Shown: positions 9,775-19,207, counted from the first letter of the stretch. The stretch is 60,193 nt of DNA from an uncultured Myxococcales bacterium (GCA_903896545.1 CAITYF010000163.1:1-60193); one strand, 5' to 3'. Made by a program: numbers and translations. The notes: generated by a model from the letters alone, not told the origin.

Positions 9775-9891
9775 GCCCGGTTGGTGGGATGTCGACAGTG
9801 TGCTGCCACAGTGTGCTTGACGGATCCGAGCGGCCGGTCATGCTCGTCGTGGAGCGTCGCGTTTGGTGGCGACGCCGATAGGGGGCGCGAC

Positions 9892-10590
9892 ATGGTCCGG
9901 AAGCTCAGAATCGACAAGACCGCCGAGATCCTCCTGTGCATGATGCTCGTCCAGGCGTGCAGCATCCACTACGTGCCTGCGCCGCCCCTGCCTGGCTACG
10001 CCGCGCCGCCCCTCGACTCCGCAGGGCGTCACCCTGCGACGGGGGAGACGCTCGTCACGGTGGACGTCGTCGGCGAGCAAGCGCGCGTCGACCGCATCGT
10101 CGGCCGACAGCAGCTGCAGCAGGCGGTGTTCTCCGGTCGCGGGCGGTACGGCACGCCGTCCCTGGTGCCGGTGCTGCAGACGGTGCCGGTGTGCCAGACG
10201 CCGTGTGTGGTGTCGTTGCCCCCAGGAGATCACGAGTTGAAGTTTGCGGCGCTGGACCCGGCGTCGACGTCGACCAGTTCCGCCTTCGTGCGCGTCGGCG
10301 ACAGGCCTTTGCTGGTGCGCCATGCGATGGGCCGCACCGAGGACCACACCGGCCGCATGGTCGCCTCGATTCTGCTCGGCAGCCTCGGATTCTCGACGCT
10401 GCTGGCCGGAGGTCTGGTGGTTGGAATCGACAGCCAACTGCCACCGGAGCGTCAAGGCATTGCGACCGCTGGCTGGGCGGTTGGCGGCGTAGGTCTCGCC
10501 GCGGCCGTCGCGTCCGTGTGGCTCGGTCTGACATCGGCGACGGTGGTACAGCCAGGTGCAACCGCCACATTTCCCGTCGACGGGCCGTAG
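9892..10590 (+). CDS. Predicted lipoprotein with C-terminal membrane helices
   Basis: 232 residues from ATG 9892, with GGGGGCG just upstream. The N-terminus has a lipobox (LVQAC in ILLCMMLVQACSIHY). Residues about 95-140 include a Cys pair (VCQTPCVVSLPPGDHELKF) that resembles a PEGA-type beta domain. Two hydrophobic helices follow (about 158-180 and 195-215). A lipid anchor and two helices together point to the cell envelope. It ends 79 bases before gene 10670-11734 on the same strand, so the two may share a transcript. Function unknown. Confidence 0.75.
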   Translation: MVRKLRIDKTAEILLCMMLVQACSIHYVPAPPLPGYAAPPLDSAGRHPATGETLVTVDVVGEQARVDRIVGRQQLQQAVFSGRGRYGTPSLVPVLQTVPVCQTPCVVSLPPGDHELKFAALDPASTSTSSAFVRVGDRPLLVRHAMGRTEDHTGRMVASILLGSLGFSTLLAGGLVVGIDSQLPPERQGIATAGWAVGGVGLAAAVASVWLGLTSATVVQPGATATFPVDGP

Positions 10591-10669
10591 TCGCGCCTGC
10601 AGTTGTCCGCGGCGCCACGGTGCGATAGCCTGCGCACCGTCGGCACTCTGGCCAGACATCGGAGGCATC

Positions 10670-11734
10670 GTGAGCACTGAAAGTCCAACGAAAAATCGTT
10701 TGCATCCAACCGTCCGGCTTGTTCTGAGCGGTCTCGTCACGCTGTTCCTGCTCCCCCAGGTCGCTGCGGCGCAGCCCATTCCCAAGCTGGCGATGCTGGA
10801 GTTCAAGATCGAGGGCAAGGCGATCACGTTCGACGACGCGGCGGCGCTGGGCGCGACGGCGCGCTCCCATCTGGTGCAGTCGGGCGGGGGCGCGTTCAAG
10901 CTGATCGCCAAAGAGAAGGTCATGGAGATCCTCGAGCAGGCCGGAGTAAAGGCCGAGCGCTGCACGTCTGAGTGCGAGATCCAGACGGCGCGCGACGTCG
11001 GCGCGGACTACGTGGCGACGGGCTCGATCTCCAAGGTATCCAGTCGTGTGCTCGTCGTGCTCGATATCCGTCGGACCCGCGACGGCATCTCGGTCGCGTC
11101 CAAGGACGCGGTCATGCAGGGGACCGAGCGGCTGGTCGAGCAGGTCAACAGCCTGGCGGACGGCGTGGCCCGCGAGTTCGTCGCCTCGCTCGGCGGCAAG
11201 CCGCGCGCAGTGTCGGCAGCGGAAGCGGCAGAGCCGGCGGCACCGCCCAGAGAAGCCCCGGCGGCACCGGCGGAGGCCAGCTACAAGACCGGAGGACTCA
11301 AGTTTGAGTACTTCAACATGCCGCCGTGGAATGGCGCGCCGCCGCCGCTGGCCGGCAACGATCCATCGCTGACGGTGCTGCGCGCGGATCTCGTCCAGTC
11401 TCCGCAAGGACGCTCTCCGGCCAAGGGCATCTCGGCGACGTTTCACTCGATCCGGATCAGCGGCGAGGTGCACATCGAGACGACCGGCACGCACCAGATC
11501 CAGGTCGACCGCTGCTGCGACGCGTCCATCATTGTCTCGGCCACTTTGGGCTCGAACACCATCACGACCGGCCAGACCGCCCGCGCCCAGTACTTCTACA
11601 AGGCTGGCTGGTACCCCTTCAGTGTCATCGTCCACGCCGGTGCCAGCGGTGCGCACACTTGGGAATTCAAGTGGCAGCGTCCGGGTGACAGCGCCATGGG
11701 CGAGGTCGCGCCGACGCTGATGCGCTCGCGATAA
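10670..11734 (+). CDS. Exported protein: FlgO/CsgG-like module + PA14 domain
   Basis: 354 residues from GTG 10670, chosen because GGAGG sits 4 bases upstream. A signal peptide ends near QVAAAQP. Residues about 35-180 form the same module as in 6305-8140, with CTSECEIQTARDVGADYVATG in place of CNGQCEIETARVVGADYVASG (only partial strings given here), including the C-x3-C pair. An Ala/Pro/Glu linker follows, then a PA14-like domain (about 210-340; LKFEYFNMPPWNG at its start, FYKAGWYPFSVIVH and WEFKWQRPG near its end). PA14 domains usually bind sugars on surfaces. It probably links an envelope complex to a glycan, but the ligand is not visible. Confidence 0.8.
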   Translation: MSTESPTKNRLHPTVRLVLSGLVTLFLLPQVAAAQPIPKLAMLEFKIEGKAITFDDAAALGATARSHLVQSGGGAFKLIAKEKVMEILEQAGVKAERCTSECEIQTARDVGADYVATGSISKVSSRVLVVLDIRRTRDGISVASKDAVMQGTERLVEQVNSLADGVAREFVASLGGKPRAVSAAEAAEPAAPPREAPAAPAEASYKTGGLKFEYFNMPPWNGAPPPLAGNDPSLTVLRADLVQSPQGRSPAKGISATFHSIRISGEVHIETTGTHQIQVDRCCDASIIVSATLGSNTITTGQTARAQYFYKAGWYPFSVIVHAGASGAHTWEFKWQRPGDSAMGEVAPTLMRSR

Positions 11735-12338
11735 CGGGGCCATTCGGCCGTTGACCGGTGTCGTCGCCGCATCCGCAGAGACCGCACGCCATGCTGCTTC
11801 ACCCATCCACGCGCCTCGCACTGCTGGTTCTCTTCGGTGCGGTCAGGCTCGCGGCGTCTGTAGAGGAAGTGTGTGGTGGGCACGTGGCGCTCCCGACAGC
11901 GCACCGGCCGTCCGGCGGGATTCATGCAGTAGCGGTTTTTCCCGCGCGGGCCCCGTCAGGGGCATCTTGACCAGTAGCCGCGGCGTTCACGCCGGGGCGA
12001 TCCCGGCGACACCCAAACGGCCACGATTCGATGGCCGGCCGTGCACGATTCGGTCGGACGAAGCGGCGTCGTCCTGCCGCAACGTCGCAAGAAGCACGGT
12101 TCACATCGCTCAGCGCATGGTTCACGCCGCAAAAACCATGGATCACATCGCTCAGCGCATGGTTCACGCCGCAAAAACCATGGATCACATCGCTCAGCGC
12201 ATGGTTCACGCCGCAAAAACCATGGATCACATCGCGCGGCGCATGGTTCACGCCGCAAAAACCATGGATCACATCGCTCAGCGCACGGTTTACGTCGCAA
12301 AAAGCACCGATCGCGCGGCCGGCGACAAGCACCGGCCC
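11735..12338. other. 604-bp region between convergent genes, dominated by a tandem repeat
   Basis: Lies between the stop of 10670-11734 (+) and the stop of 12339-13796 (-). The right half is the 21/42-bp repeat array. The left half (11735-12070) shows no gene I trust. Several frames are open across the whole region because the repeat unit is a multiple of three with no stop codons. Confidence 0.6.
12075..12326. repeat. 21/42-bp alternating tandem repeat array
   Basis: Two related 21-bp units alternate, one beginning ATGGTTCACGCCGC and one beginning ATGGATCACATCGC. They start at 12096, 12117, 12138, 12159, 12180, 12201, 12222, 12243, 12264 and 12285, with decayed units at each end. The central 42-bp copies are almost identical. 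In the plus frame the units read MVHAAKT and MDHIAQR, seven residues each. Adjacent units abut without spacers, so this is not CRISPR. Confidence 0.9.
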
Positions 12339-13796
12339 TCAATCCATCCGCACAAAAACCACCACCTCCGCCAAACTCAGCCCTTCCGCCGACATCACCG
12401 TCAGCACCTTCTCCCCCGGCTTGATCGTCGCGCGCACCTTGCTGTTCGTTTTGTTGTCCACGCCGACGACATCCATTCCTCCCGCGTTCGTCGTCACCAT
12501 GCTGAGCAATTCCAGCGAAGCGTCCACCGGAATATCCTCCTGCATCAGCCCATTATGCCGCGCGAAAAACTTCCCGTTTGCGCCCTGCGCGTAGAGGTAG
12601 AACACGCTGCCACCTGCGCGGAACGCGCCGCCGCTGACCGCGATTGGGCTTGTCACGCCGACAAACGGCCTGACGACGGGCGACGTCTGCACTTGGCCGT
12701 TCACGAGAGCGCGCGCCAGGCTCGGACCGTTCATCGCGCCGCAGAGCATGTATTCGCCATCGGTGAGCGCGAAAAGGCCGGAGCAATTCATGTCCGGCAT
12801 GGAAATCTTCACGTCGGTTTCCTGAAACTTGCCACCGGTTTTCTCAAGCACGCGGATGGTGCCGTCAAACGGGTACCCGCCGCCGCCGCCGCTGACGACG
12901 AAAAACGTGTCGGCGTCGGTGCCGGTCGCGGGGCTTGGAATCGCGAATTCGTTGTGCGCGCCGGTGACCGTGACGGGTTCGGCGCCGTCGACGGGCCGGA
13001 TTTGCGTGAGGCTCGCGCTCATCGTGCTCTCGGCGAGCGCGGATTGCACGAGCAGGTCGCCGCTGGCGTTGGTCACGAACCAGTTGGGATGGAGCTTGGC
13101 GTCGACAACCGTGGCCACGGGCTCGCCGGTCGGGCTGGCGACGAGCTTGTAGACGATGTTGCGGTTGAGCGAGTCCGCCGACATCAAGTAGACGACGCTG
13201 CCGGATTTGTTGGCGCGGACAGGGTATTGCTGGTCGGCGCTGTTGCCGCCAAAACTGCGGATGCCGATGGGGGCGCAGTACATCGCGCCGTCGGGGCGGT
13301 GGACAGCGACGGTCATGCACATCACTTGCACCGGTTTGCCGTCCGGTCCCGGCTTTTGAATATTCCAGCCACCCGCGCTCAACAGGACCCACTGTGGCGT
13401 GGCGTAAATCGCGTTGATGCCGACTTGGTTGTTGGTCGCAGTTGTGCCGTCGGACATTTCCACGAGCGTGATGGGCGTCACATCGCCGTTCAGCATCAGC
13501 GCGACGAGTCCTTGGCCTTCCAGCGCGCCGAAAATCGTGCCAGTGCCGCCGCCGCTCCACGCGGGTTGCATGCCTGACCCGCCATTCACGACGGCTAACG
13601 AGCCGACCTGCGCCAAGTTGACGCCGATGTTCTTGCGCAGGACGGGGTATTTCTGGTCGTTGCCGGTGTAGCCGTCGTCGTTGTTGTTCGGACCGGGCGA
13701 ATTGTTGTCGCTACTGCCGCAGGCGGTGACTCCGCTGAAAAGGAGCGAGGCGAAAAGACCGATGGCGCTGATTCGTCGCAGGGTGAGCGCGTGCAT
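12339..13796 (-). CDS. Predicted lipoprotein, possibly a beta-propeller-like protein
   Basis: 485 residues from ATG 13796, with GGAGG 5 bases upstream. The signal ends in lipobox VTAC (LFASLLFSGVTACGSS), then an Asn/Asp/Gly linker. The mature protein is rich in beta-strand patterns with repeated short blocks of hydrophobic strand and Gly/Asp turn, as in beta-propellers, but I cannot assign a family. A paired Gly-rich stretch (SGGGGGYPFDGTIRV) lies in the middle. Expected to be lipid-anchored. It converges on the tandem repeat array downstream. Confidence 0.75.
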   Translation of the reverse strand: MHALTLRRISAIGLFASLLFSGVTACGSSDNNSPGPNNNDDGYTGNDQKYPVLRKNIGVNLAQVGSLAVVNGGSGMQPAWSGGGTGTIFGALEGQGLVALMLNGDVTPITLVEMSDGTTATNNQVGINAIYATPQWVLLSAGGWNIQKPGPDGKPVQVMCMTVAVHRPDGAMYCAPIGIRSFGGNSADQQYPVRANKSGSVVYLMSADSLNRNIVYKLVASPTGEPVATVVDAKLHPNWFVTNASGDLLVQSALAESTMSASLTQIRPVDGAEPVTVTGAHNEFAIPSPATGTDADTFFVVSGGGGGYPFDGTIRVLEKTGGKFQETDVKISMPDMNCSGLFALTDGEYMLCGAMNGPSLARALVNGQVQTSPVVRPFVGVTSPIAVSGGAFRAGGSVFYLYAQGANGKFFARHNGLMQEDIPVDASLELLSMVTTNAGGMDVVGVDNKTNSKVRATIKPGEKVLTVMSAEGLSLAEVVVFVRMD

Positions 13797-13935
13797 GCGT
13801 CCTCCCGACCCGCGTGAGGGGCGGGTGGTGCGTCCAACATAGGTGTGCGTGGACGTGTCGGTGCGCGGTTTGTCGCGGTTGTGTCACCGCCGGCCACTCA
13901 AAGCGCAGCGGCCCCGGTCCCAGCTTCTGTACACG

Positions 13936-13980
13936 AGCGGCCAGGTGCGCGGACCATCGGTGAAAAAACGTCTGGCCGCT
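13936..13980. terminator. Inverted repeat at the 3' end of the GreA/B-like gene
   Basis: Perfect 9-bp arms AGCGGCCAG (13936-13944) and CTGGCCGCT (13972-13980). One arm overlaps the stop codon of 13979-14464, and on that strand a run of six T follows the first arm. The long 27-base loop makes terminator function uncertain. Confidence 0.35.
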
Positions 13981-14464
13981 AATCCACGGACACCAGTTCC
14001 ACTTCATTCACGACGCCCGCGACGCGCACCGCCGCCACGTCGCCCGCCTGCTTACCCAGCAGCGCTGCCGCAAGGGGCGCGGCCGTCGTCACCACTTGAA
14101 TCGCCAGTCCGTCGACCTGCACGGTCATGCTCGCGGGGAACGGCGTCAGAAACACGCGCTGCGGCACGCGCTCCCCGTCCAGCTCGACAAGTGCGCCGGG
14201 CGCGACCACCTTCATTCCTGAGTCGGGTTTCCAGAAGTGCACGTGCGCCATCACCCGCCGCAGCGTCTCCGCGCGCTCCGTGTGCGCCGCCGCGAGGTAC
14301 GAGGTCTCCAGCGCCCGCGTGTCGTACTTGTTCTCCGGCCGCGACTCCGAATTCGTCGCGCCGTTTTGCGCCTCCTGCAGCGCCGCCACCGTCTCGTGCA
14401 GCTGCGCGGTCAGGCTCGCCGTGATGGCCCGCAAAATGTCGCCTTTCTGAATCTGCGCGCTCAC
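13979..14464 (-). CDS. GreA/GreB-family transcription elongation factor-like protein
   Basis: 161 residues from GTG 14464, which follows the putA stop codon directly, so translation is likely coupled. The N-terminal half is a predicted coiled coil (about 8-80) with the family signature ESRPENKYDTRALETSYLA at about 40-58. The C-terminal half is a beta domain with VELDGERVPQRVFLTPF, as in Gre-fold C-terminal domains that bind RNA polymerase. It is close in size to GreA (about 158). The acidic tip residues that stimulate cleavage in true GreA are not obvious, so it may be a divergent GreAB-type or Gre-fold homologue. Its place in a proline-use operon is unusual. Confidence 0.75.
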   Translation of the reverse strand: MSAQIQKGDILRAITASLTAQLHETVAALQEAQNGATNSESRPENKYDTRALETSYLAAAHTERAETLRRVMAHVHFWKPDSGMKVVAPGALVELDGERVPQRVFLTPFPASMTVQVDGLAIQVVTTAAPLAAALLGKQAGDVAAVRVAGVVNEVELVSVD

Positions 14465-17400
14465 TCACAGCACCAGCGGCGCGCCGTGACGCATCGTGTG
14501 CACGGCCACCGTCCGCGTGTGCGCGTGCAGCTTCAACGTCTCACGGGCCGACGGCACCGCCTGCGCCCCCAGCAGCACCTGCCGCGTGTCGCGACCCTCC
14601 GCGGGTATTTGCGCCACAAGCTCCACCAACGTCGCAAAATCCGTCGCCTCGCCGTCGAGAATAATCGTCGCCCAGTGCGGCAGGTTCAGAATCTCGATGA
14701 GCCGCGGCATCTCTGTCACGCGTTCCAGCGGGAACCGGTTCAGCGTGCGCCACGTCGCGTGCGCGCCATCGGAGAGCGTCATGACCCGAACGTCGTTGCC
14801 CATCGCTTGCGCCGCGTTCGCGTGGCCCAGCGTGCCCGCCAGCGGTTGCCCGTGCCCCGTCAGCACCAGCGTCGCGCCGCGCGGCATCGACCAGATGTTG
14901 TGGGTATGCTGCCCCGGAATCACCCGCGTCGGCTCGCCCACGTTGCGCAATGACGCCGCCTCGCGCAGCAGCGTGCCGTCGTCGTGCGGCGCGTGCGCAT
15001 GCGGCCGGTCGCCCGGCTTCGCGCAGCGGTTGTCGATGACCTGCAGCGTCTGCGCGTCCAACGGCGCATCTTGAGTCGCCACGTACGTGAACGCCTGCAC
15101 GTAGCCAGGACCGCCCGCTTTGGGGCCCGTGCCACTCAACTGGAAGCCGCCAAACGGCTCAACCGCGACGCGCGCGCCGGTAATCGCCCGGTTCACGTAC
15201 AGGTTGCCAACGCGCAGTTCGTCCACGACAAACGCAATGTCCGCTTGCGACTGGCTAAAGACTCCGCCCGTCAGCGCGTACGGCGACTGGTTCACCAGCC
15301 GAACGCCGTGTGCCAGATCCTCAAACGGAATCAGGTGCACGATGGGGCCAAACTGCTCGCGGTGCGCCAGACTCGACGGCGGCAGCTGACTGTCGGCGAA
15401 TTCGAGCACGACCGGACCCACCGTCCACGCGTCGTCCACCGTTTCCTGACTGCGATCCACGAGCACGCGGCCGCCCAGCGCGTTGATCTCGGCCACCGCT
15501 GCTTCTGCTGCCTCACGCAGCCGGTCGCGCTCTTCTTCGCGAATCACCGGGTTCACGCGCGTGCCAGGCGTCTCCGCCTTCCCCAGCACGAGCTCCGACG
15601 CCGCCTGTCCGAACCGCGTGCGAAACGCCGGCATGACGCGCTTGTCGACCAGAATCCGCGATGCCGCCGAGCATTTCTGTCCCGCGTGGCCGAACGCCGA
15701 CTGCAGACACCCGCTCACCGCTTCATCCAGATCCGCGGTTGCCGTCACGAGAATCGCGTTCTTGCCGCCCATCTCCGTCACCACGCGATGGAACGCGCGA
15801 CCGTGACCTTTGTGCAGCATGCGTTGGCTGATGGTCAGCCCAACTTCCACCGAACCGGTGAACACGCAGCCGTGCACGAGGGGATGCGCCACAAGCACTG
15901 AGCTGACTTCCCAACCGTCGCCCGGCAAGTGCTGGACTGCGTCATCCGGAATCCCGGCATCGCGCAGCACTTGCACAAGAAACTCGGCGCACAGCGGCGT
16001 CTGCTCGGCCGCTTTCAGAATCACCGCGTTGCCCGCCGCCAGCGCACCCGCCACCATGCCGGTCGGAATCGCCAGCGGAAAGTTCCACGGTGCGACAACA
16101 GCGACGACGCCCAGCGGCTGTGTCTGCTGCGGCAGCGTCAACGCCTCGCGGGCGTAGAACTGCAGGAAGTCGATCGCCTCGTCCACGTCACCCAGCGCTT
16201 CCAGACGCGCCTTGCCGGCTTCGGCCGCAACCAGCGCGCCCGCGTCCATCCGCAGCACCCGCAAGCGCTCCGCCGCCCGCAGCAGCACCGCAGCGCGCAG
16301 CCCCGCGGACCACTTCAGCCAAGGCGTACCCAGCGCGCGCGCCACCGCCGGACGGACGTCGGGCTGCGCGCACAGGCGAATCTCTGCCAGCACGCGCTCC
16401 GGCTGGGACGGCGACGGGCAGGGCTCCCGCGGACCGTGGCGTGGAAATACGGGCTCCTTGGGCAGCAGCGCGAGCGCCCGTTGGTGCACAAACGCGTCTT
16501 CCAATGCTGCGCGGTGGTCGTCCAGGTAGAGGCGCGCCGGCGCGACATTGCGAAACGGCGGCAGTGCGTTCAGCGGATCCGCCGAATTCAGGTCGTCGCG
16601 CGCGAGCGTCTGCGTCGCGAGTACGTTCCCCGGCATTTCAAGCAACGCGCGGAGGTCAGCGCCGTGTCGCGCCATCGTCAGCACGCCCACCTGCGAGCTG
16701 TTCTCCAGAATCCGCCGCACCAGGTAAGCCATTCCGACCAGCAGGCTGCCGACCGGCACGTAATGGCGCACCGCCCAGCCTTCCCGTGCCAGCGCAGTCG
16801 ACAGCGCCTCGTAGCTCTGGTGCAGCACCTGGTGTTCGATCGGCGCGGCGTGCGGGTAGAACAGGGCGCGTGCCTCGTGGGCAAACACGTGGTCGCGCAG
16901 GTTGTGGCTGCCCACGCAGAGCTGCACAGCGTCGTGCGCCTCCAGCGCGCGCAGCGTGAGCAGTTGGAACGTCGCATCCGTCTCGGCCTTGTTCAGCCAC
17001 TGCGGCGCGAGGTAGTCGTGCGCCGCGGCTTCCGTTGTCTCCGCGTCCCAGTACGCGCCTTTGACCAGCCGCAGTGGCATCCGCAGCCCGCGTTTGCGCG
17101 CCAGCGCCAGCACCGACTCCACGTGCTGCGGCGCGTCCCGCAAGTACGCCTGAACCACGATGCCCACGTCCGCCCAGTCATGGAGGTCGTCCGTCTCCGT
17201 GAGCGCGCGGTCGAGCATCTTCAGGTTCAGGTCGCGCACGCTGTAGTGCTCGGCGTCCAACTGAATGCACGCGCCCAGCGCCTTGGCGTGTCGCAGAATC
17301 TGCACCAGCCGCGGCCCGACGCGTCGCCAGGTCCCATCGGGATCGTCCGGGTTGAAGTCGCTACACAGTGCCGAAGTCTTCACCGACACGTGTGCCCGCG

Positions 17401-18466
17401 GCAGGTCCGCAGCGTTGCGCGACTTCTGCGCGAAGTGTGCGACGCCATCCAGCAGCGCCTGCACGCGTTCGGCGTAGGTGTCCGCTTCCGCCTCACACAC
17501 GACGAGCTCGCCCAACTGGTCCAGCGTCGCGTCTCGCCCCGTCGCGCGCAGCAGCGCCAGCGTCTGCCCAGCCTGCTGAACAGTCTGACCGGCGATGAAG
17601 TAGCTCGCGAGCTTCCGCACGCCCGCGCGCGTCGCCGTAGCCAGCCACAGCGCGGGTACCAAAGGCAGCAGTCGCCAACCGAGCCGACACAGCGTCTCCA
17701 GCCACGCCGGTAGCGGCGAGCGCTCGCCCGTCCCGCCATCGGTTCGCAGTTGCGCCGAGTCGTCGGCCATGTTGCCCAGCGTCTCTCGCAGAAGGCGCGC
17801 TACTTCGCGGCCTTCCACGTCGTGGTCCAGCGAGGGCAGGGCCGCCACAAACCGCAGCAGGTGGATCCGCAGCACGGCCGACTGCGCGCACGCTTCCAGC
17901 CCATCCTGACTCAGCCTCTCCATCAGCGGTGGACGGTACGCCTGCGTGCGGGCATGCAGGGTTCGCGCACGGGCGTGGATGCGCTCCAGAAGCGTCGGCC
18001 ACTGCGCTTCGTGTCGCGCCAACAGCTTGGTCAAGCCGTTCGCCGCCGCCACGGTGTCGACGACCAACGGCGCCGCGGCAGGATCCGCGTCCTGCCACGC
18101 TTGCACGAGTTCTTGCAGCGCCGTGAGGTCAAGTTGGCTGTCGCGCAGCGCCCACAGGAGCGTCTGTTCGGTTGAAAACCGCGGCGATCCAAGGGCGATC
18201 CGCGCGGTTTTCGGCTGAATCGCCACAGCAAAGATCGTGCCCGCCACGTCCACGGTCGTTCGCCACGCCTTCTTCGCCACGACCGCCATCGCCGCTTCGA
18301 GCGCCTGATGCACCGTTGCCCGCAGCGTCTCGCCGTCGCGCACCGCCGGATCGAGATCCGCGCTCCACGTCAGCGTCCAGGTCGTGTCGCCGATCACGCA
18401 AGACTGCTCCACCGTGCGCGGCTGAAGGTGCGAAGGCGTTGCGACGAGGAAAGGGTGGTCGGTCAT
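14465..18466 (-). CDS. putA: Bifunctional proline dehydrogenase / glutamate-semialdehyde dehydrogenase
   Basis: 1333 residues; oxidises proline to glutamate in two steps, using FAD and then NAD+. The proline dehydrogenase barrel is at about 290-600, with HVSVKTSALCSDF, LRLVKGAYWDAE (near 469) and the C-terminal RRILENSSQVGVLT region. The aldehyde dehydrogenase domain spans about 690-1130, with AWNFPLAIPTG, VTEMGGKNA and catalytic Cys 932 in GHAGQKCSAASR. About 200 extra residues follow, as in long PutA forms. No N-terminal ribbon-helix-helix DNA-binding domain is seen, so it is probably not its own repressor. It starts 12 bases after the membrane protein at 18479-19075 and abuts the Gre-like gene, suggesting one operon. 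Confidence 0.95.
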   Translation of the reverse strand: MTDHPFLVATPSHLQPRTVEQSCVIGDTTWTLTWSADLDPAVRDGETLRATVHQALEAAMAVVAKKAWRTTVDVAGTIFAVAIQPKTARIALGSPRFSTEQTLLWALRDSQLDLTALQELVQAWQDADPAAAPLVVDTVAAANGLTKLLARHEAQWPTLLERIHARARTLHARTQAYRPPLMERLSQDGLEACAQSAVLRIHLLRFVAALPSLDHDVEGREVARLLRETLGNMADDSAQLRTDGGTGERSPLPAWLETLCRLGWRLLPLVPALWLATATRAGVRKLASYFIAGQTVQQAGQTLALLRATGRDATLDQLGELVVCEAEADTYAERVQALLDGVAHFAQKSRNAADLPRAHVSVKTSALCSDFNPDDPDGTWRRVGPRLVQILRHAKALGACIQLDAEHYSVRDLNLKMLDRALTETDDLHDWADVGIVVQAYLRDAPQHVESVLALARKRGLRMPLRLVKGAYWDAETTEAAAHDYLAPQWLNKAETDATFQLLTLRALEAHDAVQLCVGSHNLRDHVFAHEARALFYPHAAPIEHQVLHQSYEALSTALAREGWAVRHYVPVGSLLVGMAYLVRRILENSSQVGVLTMARHGADLRALLEMPGNVLATQTLARDDLNSADPLNALPPFRNVAPARLYLDDHRAALEDAFVHQRALALLPKEPVFPRHGPREPCPSPSQPERVLAEIRLCAQPDVRPAVARALGTPWLKWSAGLRAAVLLRAAERLRVLRMDAGALVAAEAGKARLEALGDVDEAIDFLQFYAREALTLPQQTQPLGVVAVVAPWNFPLAIPTGMVAGALAAGNAVILKAAEQTPLCAEFLVQVLRDAGIPDDAVQHLPGDGWEVSSVLVAHPLVHGCVFTGSVEVGLTISQRMLHKGHGRAFHRVVTEMGGKNAILVTATADLDEAVSGCLQSAFGHAGQKCSAASRILVDKRVMPAFRTRFGQAASELVLGKAETPGTRVNPVIREEERDRLREAAEAAVAEINALGGRVLVDRSQETVDDAWTVGPVVLEFADSQLPPSSLAHREQFGPIVHLIPFEDLAHGVRLVNQSPYALTGGVFSQSQADIAFVVDELRVGNLYVNRAITGARVAVEPFGGFQLSGTGPKAGGPGYVQAFTYVATQDAPLDAQTLQVIDNRCAKPGDRPHAHAPHDDGTLLREAASLRNVGEPTRVIPGQHTHNIWSMPRGATLVLTGHGQPLAGTLGHANAAQAMGNDVRVMTLSDGAHATWRTLNRFPLERVTEMPRLIEILNLPHWATIILDGEATDFATLVELVAQIPAEGRDTRQVLLGAQAVPSARETLKLHAHTRTVAVHTMRHGAPLVL

Positions 18467-18478
18467 CGGTTTGTGCTC

Positions 18479-19075
18479 TCACTGCCGCGCGTGGCGGTGG
18501 CGGTGCCAAAGGAGCGCCGAGTACGCGGTCAAAGCCAGCGTCATCAGAGCCGTGATCGCGTTCCAGCGCGCCTCGGAGCGCGCCATCGACTGTTCGCCTG
18601 GACCCAAAAAGCCGTTCAACGCAACGCTGGCGAAGAACAGCGTGAACAGACCGCCGCCGATCATGCCTTGTACAGCCAAGCGGCGCAGGCGTACGCCCTG
18701 GCGCCCGTCCTGACGTCGACAATCTTCCAGCAATTCTGCGGCAAAATCGTGCGCTGTCGAAGGTGTCAGACCATGTTGGATCAGCGCGTTATGAAACGCC
18801 GTCGGCTCGTCCTTTGGCCCCAGCGTCCGCAGCCAACGCCGCGCCATCGTGACTTCAACGCCGTAGACCGCGTCATGATTCGCCGCGACGAGCGGTGGTT
18901 GTCCCGTCGTTTCGCGAACTTCTGTCACCACACGCCGCGCCGTCGCCTGCGCAATGCCGTCGCGTTCAAGCGCCGCCACCAGCGCCTCATCCGGCGCGCC
19001 GCTCATCAGCAGTTCGTGCACCTGTCCGACGAGATCCTCGGCAATCTCAACAGGTTTCCAGATCGGCTGGGGCAT
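18479..19075 (-). CDS. Small membrane protein upstream of putA
   Basis: 198 residues from ATG 19075, which has GGAG 7 bases upstream; a longer start at 19123 lacks this support. The N-terminal two thirds are soluble and mostly helical (for example EIAEDLVGQVHELLMSGAPDEALVAALERD in shorter pieces), suggesting two short helix-turn repeats. Two transmembrane helices follow (about 135-155 and 170-190), ending in a His/Arg-rich tail. I recognise no family. Its position 12 bases before putA suggests a shared transcript and perhaps a role at the membrane in proline use, which is inference. Confidence 0.75.
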   Translation of the reverse strand: MPQPIWKPVEIAEDLVGQVHELLMSGAPDEALVAALERDGIAQATARRVVTEVRETTGQPPLVAANHDAVYGVEVTMARRWLRTLGPKDEPTAFHNALIQHGLTPSTAHDFAAELLEDCRRQDGRQGVRLRRLAVQGMIGGGLFTLFFASVALNGFLGPGEQSMARSEARWNAITALMTLALTAYSALLWHRHRHARQ

Positions 19076-19207
19076 CTTCGGTCTCCTTCGCGCGAGTGTA
19101 GCACGTCGTGGCTCCGCTGGCATCCTTGCGCTCCGCCGCCAACGCTCCTACCTTGCGGGAGTCATCGCGCCGGTACGGTCGCCCGGTTGCGGTTTTTGGA
19201 GGTGTGC

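Noticed and set aside
12075..12326. CRISPR array
   Set aside because: Units abut without unique spacers and no cas gene is near.
11751..13577. 608-codon plus frame covering the tandem repeat
   Set aside because: It runs antisense through a clear lipoprotein gene; only the repeat portion is possibly coding.
15929..17713. 594-codon plus frame antisense to putA
   Set aside because: Composition is Arg/Gln/Val-rich, typical of antisense shadows in GC-rich genes, and putA on the other strand is certain.
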